A stretch of 64,000 nucleotides of DNA from Thermithiobacillus plumbiphilus (GCF_038070005.1 NZ_JBBPCO010000005.1:113529-177528), one strand, 5' to 3'; positions 44,058 through 53,339 are shown, numbered from the stretch's first letter. Numbers and translations are program-made. The notes: a model not told the origin generated them from the sequence alone.

Positions 44058-44144
44058 CCGCCCTTTTGGTTCTCGCGCTGCACCGCGCCAGTCGTTGTTG
44101 CTTCAAGCGGCCAAAGAGCCATTTTTGACCAGGAGGGTCCGCCG

Positions 44145-44630
44145 ATGAAAGAAAGCACAGACGTTCTCGATATCCTGATGTACATCTTCGAGAATTTTCT
44201 CGACGAGGAGGAGGGCACTGAAGCCGATCAGGAAAGCATCGAGGCGGAACTGAACGCAGCTGGTTTTCTCCAGTCAGATATCAACAAGGCCCTGAACTGG
44301 ATGGAAGGCCTGGCCGAGCTACAGACGCAGTCGCCCAACTGGGTGCCCAATCCCGGCTTCTCCTTGCGCCACTACGATACCCGCGAGGAACAAAAGCTGG
44401 GCCTCGAAGGTCAAGGCTTCCTGATCTTCCTGGAACAGACCGGCGTGATCGACCAGCAATTGCGCGAGACGATCATCGATCGCGTGATGGCGCTGGACAG
44501 CGGCGACATCGACCTGGAACAGCTCAAATGGGTGATTCTCATGGTCCTGTTCAATCACCCCGGCCGCGAGGAAGCTTACGCCTGGATGGAAGACATGGTA
44601 TTTGACGAATCCCGGGGCTACCTGCACTAG
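44145..44630 (+). CDS. smg: Smg family protein
   Basis: A 161-residue acidic protein with the Smg pattern (VLDILMYIFENFLDEE at the start, then ELNAAGFLQSDINKALNWMEGL and LEQLKWVILMVLFNHPG). It usually lies between dprA and topA, as here. Its function is not established. An in-frame ATG with GGAGGG upstream supports the start. Confidence 0.93.
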   Translation: MKESTDVLDILMYIFENFLDEEEGTEADQESIEAELNAAGFLQSDINKALNWMEGLAELQTQSPNWVPNPGFSLRHYDTREEQKLGLEGQGFLIFLEQTGVIDQQLRETIIDRVMALDSGDIDLEQLKWVILMVLFNHPGREEAYAWMEDMVFDESRGYLH

Positions 44631-44648
44631 ATTTTCCACTTTTCGGGA

Positions 44649-44679
44649 AACGGCGGCGAGTCTTCGGATCGCCGCCGTT
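44649..44679 (+). terminator. long hairpin between smg and topA
   Basis: An 11-bp stem (AACGGCGGCGA with TCGCCGCCGTT) around a 9-base loop lies between the smg stop and the topA start. The downstream sequence is T-poor, so it may be a weak terminator or a topA leader structure. Confidence 0.5.
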
Positions 44680-44699
44680 CTGCATTATAGGATATTGAT

Positions 44700-47237
44700 A
44701 TGGGTAATCGTTTGGTGGTGGTCGAATCGCCGGCCAAGGCCAAGACCATCAACAAGTATCTGGGACCGGATTACACCGTCCTGGCCTCCTATGGCCATGT
44801 GCGCGATCTCGTGCCCAAGGAGGGCGCGGTCGATCCCGAGCATGAATTCGCCATGCGTTATGATCTGATCGAGAAGAACAAGCGCCACGTCGATGAGATC
44901 GTCAAGGCGCTGAAGCAGGCCGACACCCTGATCCTGGCCACTGACCCGGATCGCGAGGGCGAGGCCATTTCCTGGCATCTGGCGGAGTTGCTGAAAGAAA
45001 AGGGCGTGTTGAAGAACAAACCGGTGGAACGCGTGGTATTCCATGAAATCACCAAGAACGCCATCACCCAGGCCATTCAGCAGCCACGCGGCATTTCCTA
45101 TGAGCTGGTCAACGCCCAGCAGGCGCGGCGCGCCCTGGACTACCTGGTCGGCTTCAATCTCTCGCCGCTCTTATGGCGCAAGATCCGCCCCGGGCTCTCG
45201 GCCGGGCGGGTGCAGAGTGCCGCCCTGCGCCTGATCGTCGAGCGCGAGCAGGAGATCGAGGCCTTCCAGACCCAGGAATACTGGACCATTGAGGCCAGCC
45301 TGCGCCAGGACGGTCAGGCCTTCGATGCGCGTCTGGTGCAGTGGGCGGGCAAGAAGCTCGAACAGTTCGACCTCACCCAGGCCGAACAAGCCGAGGCCGT
45401 GCGCGCCCGGATCGAGACCGACTGCCAGCGCTCGCCGCTACGCGTGCTGAAAGTGGAGAAAAAGCAGCGCTCACGCCAACCCGCCGCGCCCTTCACCACC
45501 TCCACCCTGCAGCAGGAAGCTGCCCGCAAGCTCGGATTCTCCGCCAGCCGCACCATGCGCATCGCCCAGCAGCTCTATGAAGGCGTATCACTGCCGGGTG
45601 AGGGCTCGGTGGGCCTGATCAGCTACATGCGTACCGATGCCGTGAATCTCGCCGCCGAAGCCATCAGCGAGATCCGCGGCCTGGTTCAGGAGCGCTTCGG
45701 GCCGGACTATCTGCCCGCCAGCCCCAGGCTCTACAAGACCAAATCCAAGAATGCCCAGGAAGCCCACGAGGCTATCCGCCCGACCAGCATCCAGCGCCTC
45801 CCGGAAGTGCTCAAGGGCAGCCTCAGCGCCGAGCAGGCCAAGCTCTATGAGCTGATCTGGAAGCGCACCGTGGCCTGCCAGATGAGCCCGGCCAAGATCG
45901 ACACCGTGGCCGTGGATCTCGGCAATGGCGGCGACTGGCTGCTGCGCGCCAATGGCTCGAGCATCGCCTTCCCGGGATTCATCAGCGTCTATCAGGAAGG
46001 CGTGGACGACGGCGCGGAAGAGGGCGGCAAGTTGCTGCCACCGCTCACCGCGGGGGACCAGCCCGAACTGCTGGACCTGAGCGCCAGCCAGCACTTCACC
46101 GAGCCGCCGCCGCGCTACTCCGAGGCCACCCTGGTCAAGGCCCTGGAGGCCTACGGCATCGGCCGGCCCTCGACCTATGCCAGCATCATCCAGACCCTGC
46201 AGAATCGCGAATATGTGGAACTGCTGCAAAAGCGCTTTCACCCCACCGATGTCGGGCGGGTGGTGAACAAGTTTCTGGTCGAGCACTTCGAACAGTACGT
46301 GAATTATCACTTTACTGCGCAGATGGAAGACGAGCTCGACGCCGTGTCGCGCGGGGAAAAGGACTGGAAGCCGCTGCTGCACGCCTTCTGGACGCCCTTT
46401 CATGAGCGGGTGGAGGACAAGGCCAAGAGCGTCAGCCGCGCCGATGTCACCAGCGAGCAGATCGACGAGGCCTGCCCCAAGTGCGGCAAGCCGCTGGCCC
46501 TGAAGCTTGGCAAGCGCGGGCGCTTCATCTCCTGCACCGGCTATCCCGACTGCGACTATGCAAGACCGCTGGGCACCGATGCCCAGGCCGAACCGGAGCT
46601 GGTGGGCCGCGACTGCCCGGACTGCGGCCAGCCCCTGGTGTTCAAGGTGGGCCGCTACGGCAAGTTCATCTCCTGCTCGGGCTACCCGACCTGTAAGCAC
46701 ATCGAGCCCCTGGAAAAGCCCCAGAGCACTGGCGTGAGCTGCCCAAGCTGCAATACCGGTGAGCTGGTCGCCAAGAAAAGCCGCTATGGCAAGGTATTCT
46801 ATTCCTGCAATACCTATCCCAAATGCACCTACGCGGTCTGGGATCCGCCGCTGGCCGAGCCCTGCCCCAAGTGCGGCAGCCCCATCCTGACCCTGAAAAC
46901 CACCAAGCGCTGGGGCGAGGAGAAGCTCTGCCCGGATCGCGCCTGCGGTTTCCGGGTGCCGGTCGGCGCCAGCCCGGAAATCATTGCCGCGGCCATCGCC
47001 AAACCGGCGCCCGTGCTGCCCGAACGTCCGGAAAAGGCGCCGGCGAAAACCGCCAAAGGCAAGAAAACACCCGCCAGCAAGGCGCAGTCAGCCAAGCCCG
47101 CGAAAGCCCCCAAGGCTGCGGCCAAGACCGAGGCGGAAGCCAAGCCCACCCGCGCCCGTAAGGCCGCAGCCGCAAAGCCTGACAGCACCAAAGCCGCCAG
47201 CCCACGCAAGCCGCGCGCCGCCAAGACGGGTACCTGA
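44700..47237 (+). CDS. topA: DNA topoisomerase I
   Basis: An 845-residue type IA topoisomerase relaxing negative supercoils. The Toprim acidic motif ATDPDREGEAISWH and the catalytic tyrosine in GLISYMRTD are present. The C-terminal region carries four zinc ribbons (CPKCGKPLAL, CPDCGQPLVF, CPSCNTGELV and CPKCGSPIL), then a disordered Ala/Lys/Pro-rich tail of about 75 residues that should bind DNA or RNA polymerase. AGGA lies before the ATG. Confidence 0.97.
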   Translation: MGNRLVVVESPAKAKTINKYLGPDYTVLASYGHVRDLVPKEGAVDPEHEFAMRYDLIEKNKRHVDEIVKALKQADTLILATDPDREGEAISWHLAELLKEKGVLKNKPVERVVFHEITKNAITQAIQQPRGISYELVNAQQARRALDYLVGFNLSPLLWRKIRPGLSAGRVQSAALRLIVEREQEIEAFQTQEYWTIEASLRQDGQAFDARLVQWAGKKLEQFDLTQAEQAEAVRARIETDCQRSPLRVLKVEKKQRSRQPAAPFTTSTLQQEAARKLGFSASRTMRIAQQLYEGVSLPGEGSVGLISYMRTDAVNLAAEAISEIRGLVQERFGPDYLPASPRLYKTKSKNAQEAHEAIRPTSIQRLPEVLKGSLSAEQAKLYELIWKRTVACQMSPAKIDTVAVDLGNGGDWLLRANGSSIAFPGFISVYQEGVDDGAEEGGKLLPPLTAGDQPELLDLSASQHFTEPPPRYSEATLVKALEAYGIGRPSTYASIIQTLQNREYVELLQKRFHPTDVGRVVNKFLVEHFEQYVNYHFTAQMEDELDAVSRGEKDWKPLLHAFWTPFHERVEDKAKSVSRADVTSEQIDEACPKCGKPLALKLGKRGRFISCTGYPDCDYARPLGTDAQAEPELVGRDCPDCGQPLVFKVGRYGKFISCSGYPTCKHIEPLEKPQSTGVSCPSCNTGELVAKKSRYGKVFYSCNTYPKCTYAVWDPPLAEPCPKCGSPILTLKTTKRWGEEKLCPDRACGFRVPVGASPEIIAAAIAKPAPVLPERPEKAPAKTAKGKKTPASKAQSAKPAKAPKAAAKTEAEAKPTRARKAAAAKPDSTKAASPRKPRAAKTGT

Positions 47238-47245
47238 ACGCAGGC

Positions 47246-47280
47246 TCGCGACCGCCGCAGTAAATTACCGGCGGTCGCGA
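47246..47280. repeat. 12-bp inverted repeat between convergent topA and SDR genes
   Basis: TCGCGACCGCCG and CGGCGGTCGCGA flank an 11-base loop. It sits between the topA stop and the end of the dehydrogenase gene, the place for a bidirectional terminator, although no T-run is present. Confidence 0.6.
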
Positions 47281-47290
47281 ATGCTGCACC

Positions 47291-48052
47291 TCATTCGACG
47301 TAGATCATCTTGCGGGTCATGCCGCCATCCAGCACGAAATTCGCGCCGGTGATGAAGCCTGCCTCCTCGGACAGCAGATACATCACCAGGGATGCCACAT
47401 CCTCAGGGCGGCCAACCCGCCCTGCCGGGTGCTGGGCCTGATCTTCCGGGCGCAGATCCGGCGCATGACGCTGGCCCTGCTTTTTCCACTCACTGACCTC
47501 GATCCAGCCGGGGCTGATGCAGTTGACCCGTACCGCGGGCCCGAGGCTGATCGCCAGGGCATGTGTCAGGGCAATGATACCGCCCTTAGAGGCGGAATAG
47601 GCCTCGGTATCCGGCTCGGACATCAGCCCGCGGGTTGAGGCGATGTTCACCATCGCTCCCTCCTGAGCGCGCAGGTAAGGCGTGGCGTACCTGGCGGCAA
47701 GGAAGATGCTGTCGAGATTGACCGAGAGCACCTGCCGCCACTCGGCATAGCTGAGCTCGGTCACCGGCTTGCGGATCATGATTCCGGCATTGTTCACCAG
47801 ATAATCCAGTCGACCAAAATGATCCAGCGCCCCCTGGACCATGCGCTGCACGTCTGACTCCTGGGCGACATCCGCGGCCAGAAAGCGGATCTCTCCTTGC
47901 GCCCCCAACTCACTGATCGTTTCCTGTCCCGCCGCCTGATCCCGATCCACGATCAGGACTTGCAATCCACGCGCCAGGGCTGTCTTGGCAATGGCCTTGC
48001 CAATCCCCTGGGCTCCACCTGTCACAAGCACTGTTCGGCCCTGATGTTTCAT
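47291..48052 (-). CDS. short-chain dehydrogenase/reductase
   Basis: A classical SDR of 253 residues: TGGAQGIG at 11-18 binds NAD(P), NNAG at 87-90, and Ser139-Tyr152-Lys156 (STRGLMSEPDTEAYSASK) form the catalytic triad. An Asp at position 36 at the end of beta-2 (LIVDRD) favours NAD over NADP. The substrate is unknown. A GGAGGTGGC site precedes the ATG. It is convergent with topA. Confidence 0.88.
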   Translation of the reverse strand: MKHQGRTVLVTGGAQGIGKAIAKTALARGLQVLIVDRDQAAGQETISELGAQGEIRFLAADVAQESDVQRMVQGALDHFGRLDYLVNNAGIMIRKPVTELSYAEWRQVLSVNLDSIFLAARYATPYLRAQEGAMVNIASTRGLMSEPDTEAYSASKGGIIALTHALAISLGPAVRVNCISPGWIEVSEWKKQGQRHAPDLRPEDQAQHPAGRVGRPEDVASLVMYLLSEEAGFITGANFVLDGGMTRKMIYVE

Positions 48053-48326
48053 GCCACCTCCATGCGCTACAAGCGCGCTGAGTCTGTCGATCCTGTTTTG
48101 CCCGTCTGACCAACACTAGGCGGGGGAGTTTCCGTCCACACGATGTGGCAAATTTCCCACTGATCCATATATCCGAGGAAAGGCCCATTCAGTGCCCCTT
48201 TGGGGCCGATGTCGGACTTAAGACAATTCCTTTGTACCAGCGCCGCCAGTAGAGTCGCGGCATGAGGACAGACAGATGCATAAAGCCCTGGCAGATGGAA
48301 CGCAGTCCCGGACAGGAGAACCTGAA

Positions 48327-48782
48327 ATGACCATGGGATGGCTGGCTGCGGCAATACTGGTGATGATGTCTGCGTCAATATTTGATCTGCAGATGCTGGA
48401 AAGCAATCCGAGTGGGCAGAAACAGGCTATCGGAAAACATCCCGCCGAGGCAAGCGTCGGGATTTACGATCTTTCTGGAATGGACCCTGCGCTGGTGCAC
48501 GGTTCTCTCTCCAGCGCAACACATTCATACAGGCAGATGGAGTCGCTCCCCGACCACAAGCTGGCTGAGGTCGCTGCCGCTTGTACCCTGGGTGGCAAGG
48601 CGATTACCGAAAGCACCCTGGCCGGCTGCTATCAGGCGCAGTTGCAGGTGGATGCAGACAAGGATCTGCGATTGTGGCAGAGCTTTTCACAAAGCCTGAA
48701 GACCCTGGGCGGCAACACCACCGGCCAGGAGGAACTGCTGAGTCTCTCGCCTGCGAGCCTGCTTGAGACACCACTTGGCTGA
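48327..48782 (+). CDS. hypothetical exported or membrane-anchored small protein
   Basis: A 151-residue product starting with a hydrophobic segment (about residues 3-17, LAAAILVMMSAS), consistent with a signal or anchor. A helix-rich body with two cysteines follows (AACTLGG and LAGCYQ). I recognise no family. The ATG at 48327 is preferred over 48276 because GGAG sits 9 bases upstream and the hydrophobic segment is then N-terminal. It stands alone, divergent from the SDR gene and convergent with ftsH. Confidence 0.55.
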   Translation: MTMGWLAAAILVMMSASIFDLQMLESNPSGQKQAIGKHPAEASVGIYDLSGMDPALVHGSLSSATHSYRQMESLPDHKLAEVAAACTLGGKAITESTLAGCYQAQLQVDADKDLRLWQSFSQSLKTLGGNTTGQEELLSLSPASLLETPLG

Positions 48783-48802
48783 GCCTGCACCTGCCCGGGC
48801 GC

Positions 48803-48828
48803 AAAAAAGGCGGGCCGAAGCCCGCCTT
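48803..48828 (-). terminator. rho-independent terminator of the ftsH-like gene
   Basis: On the minus strand GGCGGGC and GCCCGCC pair around a four-base loop and are followed by six T residues, about 25 bp after the stop codon. Confidence 0.85.
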
Positions 48829-48853
48829 GCGCCTTATGACAAAATGACAAATC

Positions 48854-50704
48854 CTATCCGGCAGCCAGTTGTTCCACGGCGTCCTCGCCGCTTTCCTGCA
48901 TCAGCGCCAGCACCTCGTCACCATCCACTTCATCGCACTCCAGCAGCCGCTGGGCCAGCCTGTGCATGGCCTCGCTGTGGCGCGAGAGTTGCTCATGGGC
49001 GCGCTCGTAGGCCTCGTTGACCCACTCGGCGGCCTCGCGCTCGCCTTCCAGCAGCAGCGAATCATGCTTGGGCACATAGGGGCCGAAGCTGCCGAAGCCG
49101 AGTTCGCAGATGGCGCGCTGGGCCAGCCGGCTGGCGCGTTCCATGTCATTGGATGCGCCACTGGAAACGGCGTCGCAGAAGATCTCCTCGGCGGCGCGGC
49201 CACCCATCAGCACCCGCAGTTCCTTGGCTAGATGCTGGCGGGTATGGAACACGCGCTCCTCCTCGCGGCCCATGACGGTCACGCCCATGGCCATGCCACG
49301 CGGCAGGATCGAGACCTTCTCCACCGTGCCATCCTGCACCAGCACGCGCATGATGGCGTGGCCGGCTTCGTGATAGGCGACGGTGCGGCGATCCTGGTCG
49401 GTCATGAGCTGGCCGTGATTGAGCGGACCCATGAGGATGCGGTCGCGCGCCTTGGCAAAGTGGCTGTCGGTGACCACATTGGTGTCGGCCCGGGCGGCCT
49501 CGATGGCGGCTTCATTGACCCAGTTGGCCAGTTCGGCGCCGGAAAAGCCCTGCGACAGCACCGCCAGGCGATCCATGTCGACGCAGACCTTGGGGATGCG
49601 CTTGATGTAGGTCTGCAGGATCTCCAGCCGGTCGCCGCGACCGGGCAGGGGCACGAAGACCTTGCGGTCGAAGCGGCCGGGGCGCACCAGGGCCTCGTCG
49701 AGCTGGTCGGGCTGGTTGGTGGCGGCGACGACCACCAGACCTGCGTTGTCGCCAAAGCCATCCATCTCGGCGAGCAGGGCGTTCAAGGTCTGCAGGCGCT
49801 CGTCATGGGTGCCGCTGCCGCCGTTGCGGGCGCCGCCCACGGCATCGATCTCGTCGATGAAGATCACGCAGGGGGCCTGCTTGCGGGCCTCGCGAAACAG
49901 ATCGCGCACGGCCATGGCGCCAGCACCGACATAAAGCTGCACGAAGGAAGAGGCATTCTGTTCGAGAAAGCCGGCCTCGGCCTCACCGGCAATGGCCTTG
50001 GCGAGCAGGGTCTTGCCGTTTCCGGGCGGGCCATAGAGCAGGATGCCGCGCGGCACCTTGGCACCAGTGGCCTGGAAACGCTCGGGGGACTTCAGGTAAT
50101 CGACGATCTCGCCGACCTCGAGCTTGGGTCCGGCGTGGCCGGCGACATCCGCGAAGCGGGTCACCGAATCCTCGGCGCGGCGCACCTGGCGGAAACGCTT
50201 GGCGAAGGGGCCGCCGGCCGAGAGCGTCTGGCGCAGAAAGAGGATCAGCAGGATGGCCGCCAGACCATAGACTAGCCCCATGAGCACCTGGCCACCGAGT
50301 TCGGTGACGGTCTTCATGTAGACCTGGTTGCGGCCGAGTTCGCCGGGCTTGACCGCCATGCTGACGGCGCCGGAGAGCTGCACGCCCTTTTCCTTGTAGA
50401 AGTTCAGCTCGGCCTTGTTGACATGCTCGGCGAAGTCACTGATACGCCAGGCGACGCCATTGGCCTGCTGATAGATGGTGTCCTTTTCGCCGATGAAAAG
50501 CTGCCCGGGCTTGGCCTCGCGGGCGATCTGCGCATGCACCTGCGTCAGGCTCATGTCGCCGGCCAACTGCCGTTCGGGGCTGGCCTTGAAGCCGGACATC
50601 TGCCCCAGGGCAAAGGCGGTCCACAGGACCAGCCCCAACGCGCCGGCACTCGCCAGCACCTTCCAGTGTTTCTTCAGCAACTTCGTCCACTTGTGCTGCT
50701 TCAC
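48854..50704 (-). CDS. divergent FtsH-family AAA+ zinc metalloprotease
   Basis: A 616-residue membrane protease: two N-terminal transmembrane helices around a periplasmic domain, an AAA+ domain (Walker A GPPGNGKT, Walker B CVIFIDEIDAVGG, arginine region VRPGRFDRKVF), and an M41 domain with HEAGH and the third ligand region GASNDMERA. The pore and flanking loops depart from typical FtsH (YVGAGAM, VGGARNGG), suggesting a second paralogue rather than the housekeeping copy. It starts at GTG after GGAG and has its own terminator. No HflK, HflC or rlmE gene is nearby. Confidence 0.88.
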   Translation of the reverse strand: MKQHKWTKLLKKHWKVLASAGALGLVLWTAFALGQMSGFKASPERQLAGDMSLTQVHAQIAREAKPGQLFIGEKDTIYQQANGVAWRISDFAEHVNKAELNFYKEKGVQLSGAVSMAVKPGELGRNQVYMKTVTELGGQVLMGLVYGLAAILLILFLRQTLSAGGPFAKRFRQVRRAEDSVTRFADVAGHAGPKLEVGEIVDYLKSPERFQATGAKVPRGILLYGPPGNGKTLLAKAIAGEAEAGFLEQNASSFVQLYVGAGAMAVRDLFREARKQAPCVIFIDEIDAVGGARNGGSGTHDERLQTLNALLAEMDGFGDNAGLVVVAATNQPDQLDEALVRPGRFDRKVFVPLPGRGDRLEILQTYIKRIPKVCVDMDRLAVLSQGFSGAELANWVNEAAIEAARADTNVVTDSHFAKARDRILMGPLNHGQLMTDQDRRTVAYHEAGHAIMRVLVQDGTVEKVSILPRGMAMGVTVMGREEERVFHTRQHLAKELRVLMGGRAAEEIFCDAVSSGASNDMERASRLAQRAICELGFGSFGPYVPKHDSLLLEGEREAAEWVNEAYERAHEQLSRHSEAMHRLAQRLLECDEVDGDEVLALMQESGEDAVEQLAAG

Positions 50705-51212
50705 AAAAGCTCCTTGTCAAGCGTGGAGGATGACAGGATTCCGCCACCTCTGTCGGGCCGGCTGACCCCGAATGACCCTTACAGATCACGGATCTACCGG
50801 CAAAAAAGAATTTCGTCCCATTGCAAGAGATAGTGAGTGCTTTACACTATGCAATGCGACCGCCAAATTTTTGGCGCTTACGCAAGCGGCCATTGTAACG
50901 ATTTTTCCGGAAGATGCCAGTCCAAGGTCTGATGGTTTTTCTGGCCCGACCCTCCCACGCTGTACCCCGCCCCGAGATCCGGTCCAGACCCGAAAAAGCA
51001 GCCTTGCCGGAATTTTGACGCTCAATGCAGAGTCATCGGCTGCCAGCCTGGTCCTCAGAAAGTCCGGGGGCCTGCCGTCAACCAGATGACAGCCAAGGCA
51101 TTAGTACACATTGTCCGCTTGCCTTAGCCAAAAGGAATTCACCGTTTTCCGGCTGCTTGTAGGAATCCCGGGGCGGGGTTCTCATGCCGGAACGCTGGAC
51201 AGGAAGGAAGAT
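50705..51212. other. 508-bp intergenic region with two dyads, no gene
   Basis: This divergent region lies between the ftsH-like gene and the zinc-ribbon gene. A perfect palindromic repeat CGCCAAATTTTTGGCG lies at 50861-50876. A longer imperfect dyad at 50820-50855 pairs ATTGCA...ATAGTG with CACTATGCAAT. A weak minus-strand promoter (TTGCAT, 16 bases, TATCTC) overlaps the latter. No credible coding region, tRNA or known riboswitch was seen. Confidence 0.5.
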
Positions 51213-52295
51213 ATGTATTGCACCCGATGCCAGTCCGAGGATCCGCGCCCACGCGCCATCTTCTGCAAGACCTGCGGCTTCAGGCTCGTTGCGTCAGGAG
51301 CGGCTAGCGGTCAGGAGCCGGCCTCCAATGCCAGGGAGAAGGCCGAAGCAAGAGCGGCAGCGACTGACAACCACTGCAAGAAGTGTGGCGCGCTCGTGTC
51401 CGTGGGCCGCCGGTACTGTGCGGCCTGTTGCGGAGTGCCGGACAATCCTGTCCGGTCAAAACAGGATGTGACAGGGTCAGCCGTGGCGGCTGGGCAGGTA
51501 AAGCCCGCTGCGCAAAAGCCGGCCAAGCCGGCTCAGGCCGCAACGCAATCAGAGCCACCTGCCAGGGCCGCATCAGGTGCAGCCGCAGATTCGACCCAGA
51601 CAGCGATTCCGCCTGTTGCGCCAGCGAAACCGGCTGGGGAAAAACACCCGCGGAAGCCCCCCCCTGTATCCGGGGAGCGGCCGGCCACTGCGACAGCGAC
51701 ACAGGAATCGCCGGTGCAGGCCCGGGAAAATCAACCTGCTGGCAGGATACAGGACCCGGTGCCCGAACCGGCTTTCGAGCCTGGGCCGGCGCTCGGCCTG
51801 CTCGACGGTGACCCACTGCCGGAGTTGCCGCGCAAGCGCCCCAGGCGGCACTTTCAGCATTGGGGCCTGCTGATGATCACCATGCTGCTGACGCTGGCCG
51901 CACTGGCGGCAGGTGGTTACTACGCGACACTGTTTGAGAAAGCCTCCGGGACCCAGGCGCAATCTTCAGCCCTTGATGAACACAGGACCGAAGCTAGTGC
52001 AGCAAAGCAGAAAGCCGTGAAGCACGAAGAGGCCAGGCAGATAGTCTCTGTCAATAAGCCGGTTTCCAGACTGGCAAGCCAGGAGCTCAAGAAATCGCCC
52101 CGGCCAAAACCCTACAGCGCTCCCCGCGCGAACCCGGCAAGCCGCGTGGCCAGTTCACCGAAACCTGAACCGGCGGCCCGAGTGGCGTCCTCACCAGCCG
52201 CCCAGCCCTCGGCCATGGCACTGGAGGAGCATGACCCCCTTTACCTTCATAGAAAGGAGCAGGAACTCGACCTTCTGCTTCGACAATTGCAGTGA
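51213..52295 (+). CDS. double zinc-ribbon, proline/alanine-rich membrane protein of unknown function
   Basis: A 360-residue product. The N-terminus has two zinc ribbons: CTRC/FCKTCGFRL (residues 3-25) and CKKCGAL/YCAACC (about 60-82). A low-complexity Ala/Pro/Lys/Gln linker of about 130 residues, one transmembrane helix (MITMLLTLAALAAGGYYATL), and a second basic, proline-rich region with repeated ASSPKPEPAARVASSPAAQ elements follow. It ends in a short acidic helix (RKEQELDLLLRQLQ). The start follows AGGAAGGAAG. It lies 23 bp before the lipoprotein gene. A possible DNA- or protein-sensing membrane protein. Confidence 0.7.
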   Translation: MYCTRCQSEDPRPRAIFCKTCGFRLVASGAASGQEPASNAREKAEARAAATDNHCKKCGALVSVGRRYCAACCGVPDNPVRSKQDVTGSAVAAGQVKPAAQKPAKPAQAATQSEPPARAASGAAADSTQTAIPPVAPAKPAGEKHPRKPPPVSGERPATATATQESPVQARENQPAGRIQDPVPEPAFEPGPALGLLDGDPLPELPRKRPRRHFQHWGLLMITMLLTLAALAAGGYYATLFEKASGTQAQSSALDEHRTEASAAKQKAVKHEEARQIVSVNKPVSRLASQELKKSPRPKPYSAPRANPASRVASSPKPEPAARVASSPAAQPSAMALEEHDPLYLHRKEQELDLLLRQLQ

Positions 52296-52318
52296 AAACA
52301 GCGAAAAAGGAGAGACAC

Positions 52319-52936
52319 ATGTTGCGATCCAAAAAAGGCTACGCCACCGCGCTGCTGGCCAGTTCGGTCTTTCTCGGCGCCTGCGCCAGCACCAGCGGAC
52401 TGGATGGCATCAATGATGCCACCATCAATGGCAGCCACGCCCAGGCCCAGGGTGCCATGGGGGCCGGGGCCGGCGCGGTCACGGGCGCGGTGATCGGCAA
52501 CCAGATGGGAAGCTCAAAGGCCGGGGCAGCCATCGGCGCTCTGGTCGGTGGCGCTGCCGGTTACATGCGCGGGCGCTCACTGGATATCAAGGCGGCGCAG
52601 TCCGTGGCCTATGACGCCCGACAGGCCGGCTATCAGGCCGAGGTGAATACCGCGGTGATGCAGAACCCGCAGACCAACCAGTCGCAACAGGTGTTCACCG
52701 GTTATCGGGTGCTGATCCCGGCCAGCGAGATCCGTAACCAGGACCCCGAGGCCACCCGCATTCTGCAGAAGACGGCCGAACTTGCCATCCAGGCGGATAC
52801 CGAAGTGGTCGCCAGCGGTCCGGCCAACCTGCGCGACTCGGTGCTGACCATGCTGAACCTGCCAGCCGGGCAGGCGCAATACGTGCCCTCCAACGATACC
52901 AAGGTGGCGGTCAGCGTCATGCCCAGACGGGGGTGA
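52319..52936 (+). CDS. glycine-zipper outer-membrane lipoprotein
   Basis: A 205-residue preprotein with lipobox LGAC, a glycine zipper (AMGAGAGAVTGAVIGN and AGAAIGALVGGAAGYMRG) of the kind found in Rick-17kDa/SlyB-like proteins, and a C-terminal domain with GYRVLIPASEIRN. The ATG at 52319 has GGAG 9 bases upstream; an alternative GTG at 52292 overlaps the upstream stop. Likely a membrane-tethered or membrane-inserting lipoprotein; the function is unknown. Confidence 0.85.
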   Translation: MLRSKKGYATALLASSVFLGACASTSGLDGINDATINGSHAQAQGAMGAGAGAVTGAVIGNQMGSSKAGAAIGALVGGAAGYMRGRSLDIKAAQSVAYDARQAGYQAEVNTAVMQNPQTNQSQQVFTGYRVLIPASEIRNQDPEATRILQKTAELAIQADTEVVASGPANLRDSVLTMLNLPAGQAQYVPSNDTKVAVSVMPRRG

Positions 52937-52951
52937 TTGCCAGCTAGCAGG

Positions 52952-52975
52952 AAAAGGGCCTTCGGGCCCTTTTTT
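52952..52975. terminator. bidirectional rho-independent terminator
   Basis: AGGGCC and GGCCCT pair around a TTCG tetraloop, with an A-run before and a T-run after, so it can terminate the lipoprotein transcript from the left and the nirB operon from the right. Confidence 0.9.
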
Positions 52976-53337
52976 CATGAGCCCAGACTCTCCAGCATCG
53001 CCGCCTGCACCGCTGCCAGCTCGCCCAGGGCCGGATCCTGATGGATAACCAGATCGGGAAAGGCCTCGGCCACCTCCGCAAGCCTTGCGGGGATGTCACG
53101 CGCCAGATGCGCGCCGACGGCGAGAAAGATCGGGCTGACGCGGATTTCGTGAAAGCCGGCGCTGTGCGCCTGTATAACGCAGTCGAGCAGGCTGGGGCTG
53201 GCGAGTTCGAGGTAGGCCAGCCAGACCCGGCGTGCCGGATCACGCGCCTGCAGGGCCGAGGCCAGTTGCTCGAAGCTGGCCCGCCAGCGCGGGTCGCGCG
53301 AGCCGTGGGCGAGCAGGATGTGGGCGTATTCGGCCAT
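52975..53337 (-). CDS. small CbiX/SirB-type sirohydrochlorin chelatase
   Basis: A 120-residue single-domain class II chelatase. The first metal His is in LLAHGSRD and the second in PIFLAVGAHLARDIP. The length fits the short CbiX(S) or SirB-like enzymes. In an operon with cobA and nirB it most likely inserts iron into sirohydrochlorin to make siroheme (inference); cobalt is the alternative. The start is ATG 53337 or the overlapping TTG 53343. It is the last gene of the operon, next to a terminator. Confidence 0.85.
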   Translation of the reverse strand: MAEYAHILLAHGSRDPRWRASFEQLASALQARDPARRVWLAYLELASPSLLDCVIQAHSAGFHEIRVSPIFLAVGAHLARDIPARLAEVAEAFPDLVIHQDPALGELAAVQAAMLESLGS

Positions 53338-53339
53338 GC

